A stretch of DNA of 64,000 bases. It comes from Fistulifera solaris. Taxonomy: Eukaryota; Bacillariophyta; Bacillariophyceae; Naviculales; Stauroneidaceae. The notes beneath the pieces are model-generated. The model was not told where the DNA came from and did not search any database. It saw nothing but the letters and a program-made list of their open reading frames with translations. Both the position numbers and the translations under genes were made by a program. Shown here piece by piece: positions 33,350 through 44,350 of this stretch (position 1 is the stretch's first letter; the number at the start of each line of letters is the position of its first letter). Where the stretch lies: the NCBI GenBank assembly GCA_030295235.1, contig AP026126.1:1550001-1614000 (forward strand), read 5' to 3'.

Positions 33350-33770
33350 TTAATTTAAAGTCTAAAACGCGGTTCATATAACGGAATATTTCTTCGATTT
33401 ATTGTCGTGTCGTTCCTCTTTTTTTACTGAAAGCCAATTGCGCAACTTAAGAGGCAGGCTGTCTCCTTTTCATGGAGCAATTTGTGACGAAGATAAGGTA
33501 CAGAGGCGAGCGAGATGCCGCGAACGGACGTTACATAGGAGAGTTTTTCCTATTGGCGAGAAATACTACGATGACAACTAGCCGTTGATTATCCAAACGG
33601 TATTCAAAAGTACTAAGATCAGACAGACGTTGATTTCGCTGATCGAAACAACAAAATACTCGGTATTTTGGACGAAAAAACTGTGGGAGAGAACAACAAC
33701 CATCGGCCGCCTTCGCCTTTAGATCCGTAGTTACTATTATCAATTTTCAGCAGTCGATTCAATCTTACCA

Positions 33771-35988
33771 ATGAAGCTGGGTTCAAGGAAGAAGCTTTTA
33801 GGAGCTGTCCTCTTTCGGATGAGTAAGAAACGGCATGAACGGGGTTCGCAAGCGAGAAGCCATGAATGCCAATCAAGAGATGAAGTTTCTACATCGGAAG
33901 ACAGACTCTCCATTGACGATGGCCATCGAAATCTTTCAAGGGAAAGGGAAAATGCGGAAGGAAGGCACATGTCCGCAAAGGAGCAACAGCTGAAAAAATA
34001 TCGCATAAACGTCGTAAAGTCGCCCTGTAATTTAGACGACGACGACGACAGAAACGAAAATCGCGACGAGCGAGTGAGCAAGGACAAAGGGCTGCACACT
34101 AGTAGACCTATAAGATCTTCGAATAGTCCACAACGATCTGAGCACAATTTACGAATTCAGCAATCAAGAGGAGACGAGAAACGAATTGACAAGGAGAAGT
34201 GGTCAAAGGCATCATCGTTTCCGTCTGATGGCCTATCAACTTCGAGGTCCACACAAGATGAAATTGGCTGCTTCACTAGTAGCAGTCGAAGTCAATATCA
34301 GGAAGAAAGAGATATATCTGTTGATGATGAGGAATTATCTTTTCGGGGCGGTTATCTGGGAAAGGACCCAAGAGGGTCTAACATAGCAGAATACGAAAAT
34401 TCCAGTGAAGGAGAATGCCCACACGAAGACGAAATACCGTCGAGAAGGATGAGAGCAACGAGAAGCATTTCTAAGAGAAAATGCAGTTCGACAGTGAAGC
34501 TCGTGAAGTACATGTCTCACCGTGAGGGGGGCTGAAAAAGGATTTGAGGTGTTGCTGGAAGATTTTCGCAAATTTGTTACTTATTGCACGGTTGACATAG
34601 GAGCGACAGAGAATAGAGCGAGCGAAGAATCAGCAAATCGAAACACAATATCAAATCGAGAATCACAGCAAGGTGCAACCGCAGGGAATGTTCTACAGAA
34701 AGAGACATCAGTTGACGACGATGATACAAGCTCAACTAGTACCAATTCAAACAATTCACGTCGCGTTCTCGTGGAAACAGTCTCATCATCGTCCTGTGTC
34801 GACAACGTTGCCGACGAAGAAAGCGAAAGCATAGCATCGGTAAAGTCCATGAAACTAGTAAAAGACGTACGCACCAGTAGCGCAAGTTCGATCAGAGGGG
34901 CGGCCCCAAGAGAGTCTTTGCCACCACCACAAGAAATTCAACTAGTAAATGTAAGTGTTGCGGTCATCTACTGGATAATAAAAACGTCAGAACGAAGCAA
35001 AGTCGATCTGATGACGGATCTGAGCGATTCAAAAGCGACATGATGAGGGTCCGCTCGGAATTATCTCGCTCCTCGTCAACAACTTCAGAAATTAAACGAA
35101 TGCTCGATCAAACCTCCCCTCAAAGCGAGATTTGCGCTCATGAGAAAAAGGGCCCGTCTCCATTGATAGTATCGTCGGGGGATGCACCATCTTCATCCTC
35201 GCCTGACACGCTCGCAGAGGCCTCGAAGCGAGTAGAAACAATCTCGGAAACCCCTATGAATATGTGCTTCAGCATGTTCTCCTCGTTTTCTACCAACAAA
35301 CACCCTGACACACAAAACAATCCGAGCGACGATGGAAAGGACGAAATATTGGAAAGCCAAGACTGTGTAGATCTAGGGAATGCAAGAAGCAATGAAGTCG
35401 AACAATCAAAAGGATATGCCACTAGAGGAGAGGAGAGGCAAGTCGTGCAATTATCGATAGTTACGGGGAAGACAACTCAGTCGCCGCTTCAACCTTAAAG
35501 CCCAACGTATCCGTAAAATCATCTGAAAGAGCATCCGAAACACCATTGAATATGTTATTTAATATGTTCTCTTCTTTTCAACGAAAAATAATTCGGAAAA
35601 GAAAGACGATGGTTTCGAAGATAAAGAGAACGTTGAAGCTCCGCAAGACAATCAAGAGAAAGACAGGGTTGAAGCCAGCAGACTCAATGAGATTGGATTT
35701 CTTGGAGAAGACATTAGGCGTGCAGCAAAAGAAAAGATGGTAGCTATAGGAAGAATTCCGGCTATTGCTCGTCCGCCCCTGCCCTGTTCGTCAAAGAAAC
35801 TAGCCTCTCGCTACGTTACTTACCCGGTAGAGAGAGTAGATTCGCATTCCACTTTGCGGTCTTGCCCTCCTCGACTGTCAAGTGACGTGTCTCATCATCA
35901 ATCAAAGAGAGCGAAATCGGTGCTAATACTATCGCCTTCTTCAATAAGCCAAAGGAACGACAACGGTTGGAATCGTTGCGAGGTGTAA
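33771..35988 (+). CDS. Ser/Arg-rich disordered protein with internal repeat, frame-broken
   Basis: Coding region of about 720 codons in several frames. The first frame (33771-34535) changes at a G6 run (34526-34531); five G would read HREGAEKGFEVLLEDF. A short intron (34951-34997, GTAAGT...AAG) or another frame change follows. A further change lies near 35450, and another at a T4 run (35575-35578). The last is supported by an internal repeat: SETPMNMCFSMFSSFST in the first copy and SETPLNMLFNMFSSF then STK in the second. Rich in Ser, Arg, Glu and Asp; no catalytic domain. The C-terminal part has VAIGRIPAIARPPLP. Not recognised; probably a regulatory or scaffold protein. Confidence 0.5.
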
Positions 35989-36208
35989 GTTGATACGCAA
36001 ATTACTCGAAAGGGGGGCTGCAGCCCCGCAAAACAATTCATAACCCTCTTATAATATGTCTGACACGATAAAAGTTTATTAATTGAACTTAATGCGTCAA
36101 GATTGTGAGTCTCTCTTCAACACCATTCATTGGCTCTCGCCATCTATACCATGCGTGATGACAATAATCGAATGATGATATCATTTTAAAAGTTAGTAAT
36201 GTACATTC

Positions 36209-36782
36209 TTAGACAACTTGTAATTGCTTAACTGCTTGCTCTTCATTTGACTGGTTCTGTGCCTGGGCATCAGTGATAACCGGCGGCTTGGAAAGCGTCA
36301 TCAAGAGCGCCCATGCGCAGGCGACTCCAAAAGTCATGAGAATGCTACTCAACGGAAGGCCGTATCGGACATCCGTAACAGTGCACGCCGAGCAAAAGCC
36401 CGCAAACACGCCAAGAGCGTAGAAGTATTCCAAATGTTCTTGCTTCCAAAGTGGAAGTAGCCAGACAGACCTTGTGTAGCGCCGTGAAGCTCAAGAAGGA
36501 GGTGATTCCGGTCGATCCACTCCATAGGAGAGCGAATGCTACAATCTGCAAGCGACCCCATGAAGCCAGTGAATACTGATGCATGAGGATATAGAAGCCT
36601 GCTACACTGAAGGTAATACCGATAAGGGCACCCATAATGAAGTGGGCAGCTTTCTGAAAGTAGCTGACTTGATTCGAGACGAAGACGGTGGGCTTTTGTT
36701 CGATCAGCGGGGTTTCGAGATCATTTTGCGAGTTGGCGCTGTCATCAAAGACAGCTGGACTGACGAACATACTGAAGCTCAT
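36209..36782 (-). CDS. Four-helix membrane protein, single-repeat member of a local family
   Basis: About 190 residues with four hydrophobic segments: HFIMGALIGITFSVAGFYIL; IVAFALLWSGSTGITSFLSF; YFYALGVFAGFCSACTV; and LPLSSILMTFGVACAWALLM. The cytosolic N-terminus is acidic (NDLETPLIEQKP). The same four-segment plan (G-x2-IG; F-x-LLWS; LE-x2-Y-x2-G; T-x-G-V-A) occurs twice each in the proteins at 41666 and 52226. The frame changes near 36445; one base fewer in a GG pair joins STLKQEHLEYFYALG. Function unknown. C-terminus is Gln/Asn-rich. Confidence 0.65.
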
Positions 36783-37384
36783 GGTTATTAACTGGAACGA
36801 ACGGTGAAGTGGTTTCGCTACGTGTTGTTTTGTGAAGGAGTTCTCTTCACTTGTGAAATGTGAAGGACAGAATTTCTTCGACCAGCAATCACCGGCGCGG
36901 CACTTGCGAGCCTGTCAGCCTTAAGTATTAGTTGAGAAAAGATATCACTATGATAATTTGTCGTCAAGAATTGTAGGTCGTCTTCGTTTTGCGAGAGTTT
37001 TGCCTTATGTAAAACACGTCCTCTGACTACATGCTTAAGTGAAATCATGAGAAAAATGCCGCGCTTCTGATTATAACGTCATGCTCGCTCGCGCGACATG
37101 TTTGTGCGTTTCTATGGTTAGCGAAGTGAGTGGAGAAGTCTTTGTGGTATTGATTCTTGATACTGAGTTATAAATATACTTAACGCTAATGCTGAAGGTT
37201 GATATTAAGCATGAACGACAAAAATGAAAACATGGACATCTCGCGAACATTTGACGACGATGATGCGTCGAATCATTTGAGTAAGAATACGCAATGTTCC
37301 ATAAACTAGATCATTAGTGTCCTTGCAAAGCTCAATAGCCCTTAATTCCGTTTCATAGCAAGAAATTAGAGTCACTCGTAAAGA
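36783..37384. other. Divergent intergenic region
   Basis: About 600 bp between the 4-helix membrane gene and the CDP-DAG synthase gene. No family features in the short minus-strand open frames. Probable promoters for both genes. Confidence 0.45.
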
Positions 37385-38220
37385 ATGAGCGTCAAAGCAT
37401 CGCAATGGTCCGATCTTCCACGTCGACTCGCCACAATTTCCATTGGTGTTCCTATTCTCTGGATTGTCTGGTCCAGCGATAAATGGAGGGTAATTTTCTT
37501 TCACGGAACCCACTTGGCAATGTGTTGGGAATGGTTGAATCTATCTGGCTGTCATTGGAGCTTTCTTTTGCTTTCATTTGGTCTCTCATTACTGGCCGAC
37601 GAATTCTTTATCGCCGCCTTTGCTAGCACGATTGCTCTGCTCAGTATAATGACTGCAGCTATCCCAGTTTCACAAACAAAAGCGGACGCCTTAATAACGG
37701 GACTGATCCTCATTTGTCTGCCTTTTCGTTCCTGGAACAACTTGGCTGAGAGCAGCTTTCGGGACACGGTTTCTCTTCTTTTGACGGTGTGGAATTGCGA
37801 CACTGGTGCTTTAGTTGTAGGTCGTCTAACGAAATCGGCTGGGTGGCAAGTTTCGTCATTTTGGCTGCAACGGATATCTCCTAGTAAGTCGGTTGGTGGA
37901 CTGGTCGGAGGTTTGCTATTTGGAACATTGACCTTCTGGAGTCTGCCGTGGTTTTGGCAGCTGATGGAGACCTTACAATTGACCACGATTGTAGTGGGTC
38001 TGCCAGTAGAAAGTCAACCTTCCTGCTACGTCTTCAAACGGGTGCTTTACTGTCGCTAGCCGCTATTCTAGGTGATGCGTGGGAATCTACGATCAAAAGA
38101 CGATACGGAGTGAAGGATTCTGGGAAGTTGCTGCCAGGGCATGGCGGGGTCTTGGATCGCTTTGACTCGAGCTTAATTGCTGTAATGATCTACCCCTTAT
38201 TATTGGGTACGAAGAGTTAG
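37385..38220 (+). CDS. cdsA: Phosphatidate cytidylyltransferase (CDP-DAG synthase)
   Basis: About 278 residues. Makes CDP-diacylglycerol from CTP and phosphatidate for phosphatidylglycerol, cardiolipin and phosphatidylinositol synthesis. Several hydrophobic helices precede the family signatures: WNCDTGALVVGR, SPSKSVGGLVGG, and the C-terminal GDAWESTIKRRYGVKDSG with LPGHGGVLDRFDS (the conserved GDL-E-S-KR-KDSG...GHGG-DR-DS block). The frame breaks at a G3 run (37996-37998); four G would read IVVGSASRKSTFLLRL. The form resembles the bacterial/plastid short type. No obvious presequence (MSVKASQWSDLPRRL). Head-to-tail convergent with the ENT gene. Confidence 0.88.
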
Positions 38221-38397
38221 AAAACCGGTCGCCATGGCTGGTGATCCATCAAGTCAGTTTACACGTTATCATTCTTTTTGGTGAAGTGGCAACTCATAGA
38301 AATGACTTTTGTGATGTAATTCAGTAGGAACTTGGTATTGTTAACAATTTGATCTTGATTACAGCTTTTTAATTCGCACATTTCAAAAAAATCAGCC

Positions 38398-40034
38398 CTA
38401 CGCGAGAAGATTTGACACGGGAAAAGACAGTAAACTACCGCCGAGAAGTCCTAACGCCACAGTGAAAGTAAGAATTTCGGACATGCGCCGATTCGTATGA
38501 CTCTCGATATTGCCGTTCGAACTTGCTATCAAAGAAGGCGCATGGGCGAATGATACTGTCAAGAGCAATCCATTGGAAACGGAAAATGCCACCTGGACGA
38601 TGAAGGAATACAAATCGCTAGCAATGTGAAAGCGAGCGCCGTAAGATGAATCGCAAGACAGAAGGAGTGGAATAAAGGCAACGCGAAGAAGGGATGCGGT
38701 TACCAATCGATGCCGAAGAAACTCTAAATATCGTCCTGCCATGAGCCGTCCCATGAAATCTCCGATGTTGAAAATGAGAAACGTTATGGGTGTGTACAGA
38801 TCATTGGCCAATCGAATATGCGAATTACATCTCCATATACTTGTCAATTCCGACGTCCAACCCGGGAAAAGTGCTAGTGTGACAACGAATGTGGTAAATA
38901 TACAAGTAGTTGGTTCTCTGACGAGCCACAAAACTTGGGCGGCACTAATTGTCACCGACTCATTGATGCCTGCAACACTGTCACGAAGCAAACCATCTGC
39001 AGCACCATAAGAATTGTGCGATGACATGTCTAGTCGCTCGTCTCTAATTGAACGGTCTTGTGAATGATGGATTTCCTCTTCATCGTCATCGGCATTGGGA
39101 AGTAACTCTACCCCAATGCGCTGTGACTCTCGTTCAAAATCGGTAGTTGTAGAGGAGTAACTCTCGACCTCCAAGCGTAGAGCATCAATCATTGAATAGC
39201 CGATCACGCACATCACAAGAACGAGTGCAGTTACAAGGAAATAGATGAACATACCCCAGTCTATGGAATAATAGTTACCACATGACTGAGCCTCACCCAA
39301 AACGCGAGTGTCAAGGCTGATTTCTCCGTCCAAGGTATGGGAACAACTGTTTTCCAGTATTCATCGGGATTCTTGGAGATAGCAGCAGCAAAGTTGGCCA
39401 ACGAAACAGCTACACCACCCAAGGACTGGCCTTGTAGAAATGGACTCATCGCCCAGCCGGGACGAGTAAAAGTTGTTGCCGCTGCAACAACTCCCGCCGA
39501 TGCCACTACGTTAATGGCTCCTGATACAATCAAGCTGAATAAAGTCCATCCAGCGATACCCGTCATGGAGATCGAGGTGACCATGATAGCCTGTACAACG
39601 AATATCACGACGTACGTTACGAAAGGAACCAGTACGAACCAAAATTTCGATGTATTTTCGTCGCATGAATCTGACCTTTGATCGTTGGGCTCTTCCGTGA
39701 GTAATCGTCGATGTCGTGTTTGCTCCCACCACCACTGTGTTAATAGAATAATTCCCATCGAAACAACGGACGAGAGTGTGAAAAGCACCACAAAGGTTGA
39801 TTCCATATGAGCCATGCAGAAGCGCGCTTGAAAATAATCCTTTGCTGAAATGAAAGCATTCCAGGGCACGAGGACTCCGATTCCCAAGAGACAGAAAACT
39901 CCCCTCAATAGTGAAACAGGTTTTACCCATTGCGTCAGCAGGAAACGAGACGACTGTTGAATTCGTTCTGTCGGAGCAAACGATGACCCCGATATTGTCG
40001 TATCTTCATGATGATTGTTGTCATCGCTAGACAT
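38398..40034 (-). CDS. Equilibrative nucleoside transporter (ENT/SLC29)
   Basis: About 545 residues. ENT signatures: GIGVLVPWNAFISAKDYF in the first membrane helix (PWN-x-FI) and MSPFLQGQSLGGVAVSLANF in helices 4-5. About 11 hydrophobic segments are present, split by an acidic cytosolic loop (LLPNADDDEEEIHHS) after helix 6. The second half has FNIGDFMGRLMAGR, the family's DxxGR motif. These proteins carry nucleosides or bases across the plasma or organelle membrane. The frame breaks at a G3 run on the plus strand (39339-39341); four would read WKTVVPHTLDGEISL. Start placed at MSSDDNN (40034); the frame is open to 40148, but the added leader is unlike the family. Confidence 0.87.
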
Positions 40035-40688
40035 ATTCAAGAATTTTTCTTGGATTTTAAAAATGGTCAGGGCATGTTGGTGTTCATATAATGTTGTTGA
40101 CAACCGTAAAGCGAAATAATCGGAAAAGGAGCAGCACTCGCCTATCACTCAGACTAGGGATGAAGCTTGAAAAGAAGGTAACTTCAGCTGGCTTTGTGTT
40201 CTACCAGGTAAACGAGAGGAACATGTAGAGCTCAGGGTAAGTCGAAACGTTACCCTTCTGATCAAGATAATTCCTCTTGGTTCGTGGACTTATGCTTTGT
40301 TATTGTCTATGTGATCGTTTGATGTTGCATGTTGCCTAAACCTCTACTGTGGAAGCGTCTCAGTAAAAAGTGGAAGTTGTGCAAGCAAGGCTGGCGAAAG
40401 GGAGGGGTTTTTACATAGCAGCTATACTTTTCAACGCCGTCGAATTTTTGGTACTATGTCATAGTATCCATAGATCTATCTATGTGATTAAAACGCGAGC
40501 CGCTCAAAGGTCGCCCGCAGGCCCATAAATAATTTTGATCAATTAACTGGAGACAAAAGACACCGGTGTCCCGCTCCACGCAAAATCCACAACAACGATG
40601 GATTTTGGAAACGACGATAAATGAGAAGTGTTCATCGATATTACTCCAGAGTACAAAACGAACAACTAGCAACTTAATAAATTATCGG
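40035..40688. other. Intergenic, no gene seen
   Basis: About 650 bp between the ENT gene (minus) and a small plus-strand open frame. Contains one TACCAGGTA copy (40202-40210). Presumed divergent promoters. Confidence 0.4.
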
Positions 40689-41060
40689 ATGGCTCCAAAG
40701 TGCCGAGAGTATCGATTAGAAACAGATGAATTAGCGGATGAACACGATTCTCGCGGACCAGCAGTAGTACACGGCTTAGTTTACTCGAGTAACAGCGATA
40801 ACCGGCTTCCAACCGTCGGCATGTTCGAATGGGAGACCGAAGACGACGAGAGGAGCCGGATGATTTCGTCTGTCTGCTCGAAAGCTCCCTCCAGAGTCAG
40901 CGATCATAGCTCGATCGCCAAATCGTCGAGCGAGGATATAGCCGAGACACGAAAATGTCCTGACCAGGTGATCAACGAGCAGTCAAAATGGCACTTTACG
41001 TTTCCTCTTCTCGACTGTTTTTTCGACATGCCGTGTTGTGCTCGTTATTCAAGCCCATGA
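40689..41060 (+). CDS. Small hypothetical protein
   Basis: Possible 123-residue protein from ATG 40689 (the frame is open back to 40566 without ATG). Acidic and Ser-rich (ETDELADEHDS, WETEDDERSRM) with a Cys- and Phe-containing C-terminus (FPLLDCFFDMPCCARYSSP) that could be a lipid-modified or membrane-associated end. Not recognised. Support is composition and an ATG only. Confidence 0.4.
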   Translation: MAPKCREYRLETDELADEHDSRGPAVVHGLVYSSNSDNRLPTVGMFEWETEDDERSRMISSVCSKAPSRVSDHSSIAKSSSEDIAETRKCPDQVINEQSKWHFTFPLLDCFFDMPCCARYSSP

Positions 41061-41665
41061 ATACCTTCCGCGCTTTCATTCGACTTCATCACTACTTGAT
41101 AATTTGACTACAAATCGAAACGATCATCAAATCGACAAGAGCATCGGCATCATTTCCATTCACATACCCGTACAAAAAATCCACCGCTAGTTTCTGTCAT
41201 TATTATTTCCTTGGATATCGGCGCTTGATAAGTATCATGATGCTCAGCGTGCAATCCTTGCTCATCGTCCTCCGTAGGAAATGAATGATACTAAACCCCT
41301 TTTAGTCCTACCAAAATGACCGATTTTTTTTCTCCGTTGTAACCGATCTACATCCATGCCGAAATAGAGAGTTGAAACGATGAACTACTTTGTAGCTCTC
41401 TAGAGAGATTGGTGGTTCACGTCCTTCACAGGTTCACAGGCCATAGCTAATACGGAGTAGTAATAGCTACCTTAGTTGGTCTGAAAGTCGCCCGTTTTTA
41501 GTCGCAGTCACAGTCACAGAGCCGAAACGTGATCCGTTTTTCCATCCTTTTTTCTGAAATGGATCTGTCCGTTCCAACGCACACATGCCAAAAAATGGAA
41601 CAGATGTGTCTGGATTTGTATCCGCCCTCGCATAAAAGCTGGAGATTACTCGATCGAACCGTACG
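41061..41665. other. Intergenic, no gene seen
   Basis: About 600 bp. Contains CTAATACGGAGTAGTAAT at about 41448-41465; its complement shares ACTCCGTATTAG with the segment at about 1018-1030. No gene recognised. Confidence 0.4.
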
Positions 41666-42748
41666 ATGGTGTTACCTAAAACAAAAAAGGGGGAGGAATC
41701 CTTGAATGGGGGAGGAGAAACAAGAAAATCCAAGGGCGTTGACGATGATGATGATGATGATGAGGTTCAAAGAATTACTAGAATGATGAGTGAAGAGGCC
41801 GTGCTAACTAGTTGCAAACGTTACAGTCTTATTCTCGGAGCAGTAATCGGATGCTTCATACAACTATCTTGTATGGGGGCTTTCTTTGTCTATTCAAAGC
41901 TGGCACAAGGGCATCACTATTCTATGTGGGCTTTCAGCCTGATATGGTCGGCGTTCACCAGTTTAATCGGCCTCGGAATCATGATTATTCTTTCAGTAAT
42001 GTTTCGACGTGTTTCGTCGAATGAGAACGTATTGTTGCATTTGGAGCTTTATGTCTCCTCTGGTGCTGTCATCGGAGTTTGCTTCACTTGGCTTGTAAAG
42101 AATATCTGCATGGGAGTACCAGATCTTGTGTGGCAGTCATTACTGTCAATCACCTTGACAATATGTTACATTGTTGTGGCGAAACAGCTGGTTTACTATT
42201 CCGCACAAGACGAAGATACTAGTGAAGCGAACGATCTGGCGAAGCCCCTCCTCGAGAATCGGACAATTACAAGCAAAAATGACTTGTGGAAGACCCGACG
42301 TCTCGGCTACACTTTGGGCTCTTTCATTGGGTGCTTCGTCCAAACAAGCTCCTTGGCAGCACACCACATGTTTCTACAGTATCGCGATGTACTGATGCAG
42401 GCGTCAGGGCTTGGCGATTTTGCGATCGTATTGATTTGCCTCGCATGGGACATTGTGATTTGTTGTCTAGGGGTGGCCGCCCTTCTTCTTGTGCGAAAAG
42501 TAACCCATCGTCTACGCGTGCACTCGCCGACAGACGAAGAAAACAGACACTTGTTTCTGTTTGAGGCATGCTATTGTACGGGGGCTCTGTTCGGTGTTAA
42601 TGTTTGTTGGATGGCCACCGACATGATTTTGGGACTTCACGACTTGCTCTACAAAACTCTCGTGACTTTGACGATGTCGCTGCTAATTTACTTATGGAAT
42701 CAAAGAGCAGAAGCAAGTGAAGAATCTTATGAGAATCAAGAAGTTTAA
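41666..42748 (+). CDS. Eight-helix membrane protein with internal duplication
   Basis: 360 residues, intact. After an acidic N-terminus with a run of seven Asp there are two repeats of a four-helix unit, about residues 50-180 and 210-345. Each begins with an LG-x-x-IGCF(I/V)Q-type helix (LGAVIGCFIQLSCMG; LGSFIGCFVQTSSLA). Then follow a Trp-containing helix (FSLIWSAFTSLIGLG; LICLAWDIVICCLG), an L-LE-x-Y/F-E-A-C-Y helix (LHLELYVSSGAVIGV; LFEACYCTGALFGVN) and a final T-x-C/S-L helix. Same family as the proteins at 36209 and 52226. Function unknown; a transporter or sensor is possible. Confidence 0.78.
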   Translation: MVLPKTKKGEESLNGGGETRKSKGVDDDDDDDEVQRITRMMSEEAVLTSCKRYSLILGAVIGCFIQLSCMGAFFVYSKLAQGHHYSMWAFSLIWSAFTSLIGLGIMIILSVMFRRVSSNENVLLHLELYVSSGAVIGVCFTWLVKNICMGVPDLVWQSLLSITLTICYIVVAKQLVYYSAQDEDTSEANDLAKPLLENRTITSKNDLWKTRRLGYTLGSFIGCFVQTSSLAAHHMFLQYRDVLMQASGLGDFAIVLICLAWDIVICCLGVAALLLVRKVTHRLRVHSPTDEENRHLFLFEACYCTGALFGVNVCWMATDMILGLHDLLYKTLVTLTMSLLIYLWNQRAEASEESYENQEV

Positions 42749-42839
42749 ATCCGTTGCATATTAAAATACCAAACATTTCTAGAATATCCCGCCCCTTACA
42801 ATAAAATTTGACATACATTGTCTTTCCAGCAACAAGTTA

Positions 42840-43664
42840 CTACAAAGCAATTGGAACCACACTACTATACCCTCCATCTACGTAGACCGTTTGCCCTGTC
42901 ACGCCTGTCGAATCGGAGAGCCAGCTAACCACATTAGCTACTTCCTCGGCGCTGACATTCCGTCGCAACGGTGACGTGTCTTTCACGGCCTGTTGCAGCG
43001 TACTAAAGTTCCGAATCCCACCGCGAGCTGCTGCAGTAGCAATCGGACCAGCGGATACGGCGTTGACGTGCAGTTGATGCGTGGGTCCATACTCCAATGC
43101 GAGCCCTCGTACCATGGCTTCTAAAGCAGCCTTGGCTGGACCCATGGACTGATAGTTCGGAACCGCCCGGACGGCTCCCAGGTAAGTCAAGGCAACGAGT
43201 GACGAATGGTTACCCGTCATACCAATATCTGGTTTATGGATCAAATCCTGTTCTGCCAGCTCTCTGGTCAACTGTAAGAAAGAATAAGCCGAGATATGTA
43301 GTGCTTGTGAAAAGACCGGCCAACTCGATTGCGAAAGGCGGGGTTCCTGCATATCAGCGTACGCTATACTATGTACAACCGCGTCAAACGACCGATGATC
43401 TGTCAGAAGAGATGGTACATCAACTTGCAGTAATTGCGGGATAGCATCGTTGCATTCCACATTACAGGAAACTGCCCCCAGTATCCGACCAAACGAAGAA
43501 CTGCCCTTCTGTTCGATCAATTTCTGCACAGTTTTCTCAAAGCGAGCCGATTGGTAGGTGAGGATACAATCATAATTTCGACTCAGAAAAGACTGCACAC
43601 AAGCCCAAGCAATTGAGCGTTGATTTGCGACGCCCATGATGAGGGCCAATTTTCGCGATGTCAT
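42840..43664 (-). CDS. fabI: Enoyl-[acyl-carrier-protein] reductase, FabI type
   Basis: 274 residues, intact. SDR-fold enoyl reductase: N-terminal LALIMGVANQRSIAWACV is the FabI NAD-binding motif. Next come FDAVVHSIAYAD, the catalytic pair in ALTYLGAVRAVPNYQSMGPAKAAL (Tyr, six residues, Lys) and HVNAVSAGPIATAAARGGIRNF, all FabI hallmarks. The C-terminus VTGQTVYVDGGYS is the SDR ending. FabI carries out the last reduction in type II fatty acid synthesis, which in diatoms is plastidic. This protein starts directly at the Rossmann strand with no transit peptide, so either an upstream exon is missed or it acts elsewhere. Convergent with the 41666 gene. Confidence 0.87.
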   Translation of the reverse strand: MTSRKLALIMGVANQRSIAWACVQSFLSRNYDCILTYQSARFEKTVQKLIEQKGSSSFGRILGAVSCNVECNDAIPQLLQVDVPSLLTDHRSFDAVVHSIAYADMQEPRLSQSSWPVFSQALHISAYSFLQLTRELAEQDLIHKPDIGMTGNHSSLVALTYLGAVRAVPNYQSMGPAKAALEAMVRGLALEYGPTHQLHVNAVSAGPIATAAARGGIRNFSTLQQAVKDTSPLRRNVSAEEVANVVSWLSDSTGVTGQTVYVDGGYSSVVPIAL

Positions 43665-44350
43665 GCTTTTCGGTTCGATCCGAAGAATCGATCCTACTTT
43701 TATGTTTCAAGTTCTGAAAAGGCTTGCGTTACAGTGATTCATGAAGTTACTACTAGCTCTTCAATCTTCGTCAATAAAGATATCAGTATCATTCACACTC
43801 TTTCTCATTGCAGGTTTGTGGCATTTCATTCGCATTCACTCTTCATTCACCATATTTCGCAAAATGCATTCATGACTCACTCTGAGAATCAGGTCGTGGT
43901 CCCATGAGAGAGCGAGAACCAACTGTTGGACCTCATTCGTGATTCATGACTGAGATGCAGTCGTGGGGTAATACCGACAACACTTTGGGTATACAGTAAA
44001 TACCCATTGGCACGATCCGAAAGGCTTTTCGAAGTGAAGATCTAAATAACTCATCATCATCCTCTTTAAATAAAAGAATTACTCGGAGTACGTGAGAATT
44101 CTTCGGTCAATTCTGCGCCATCCAGATGCAGCCCATTTACCCGGGTTTTACGTTTGCGTCGTAGGGAAATTATTTATCGACAAAGACGGGTACCCGGATA
44201 TTGTTTTTTACCGCCATTTACTCGGTATATTTTTTTTATACAAGAGACTCATCCCTCCCCTTGCTTTGTTATTTCTTCGGTCTACCACACCATCGAGTCA
44301 AAGTGATTCTTTAATAATCCTGTCAAACGCTCCCGCAACAACGGCCCACA
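43665..44350. other. Divergent intergenic region with palindrome
   Basis: About 690 bp between FabI (minus) and the TPR gene (plus). Contains GACTGAGATGCAGTCGTGG (about 43949-43967), nearly the same as a palindrome at 27369-27387. A GGTTCGATCC string (43672-43681) resembles a tRNA B box, but no tRNA fold surrounds it. Confidence 0.45.

Noticed and set aside
43672-43681. tRNA-like B box GGTTCGATCC
   Set aside because: No matching A box or acceptor stem at the right distance; it sits next to the FabI start.
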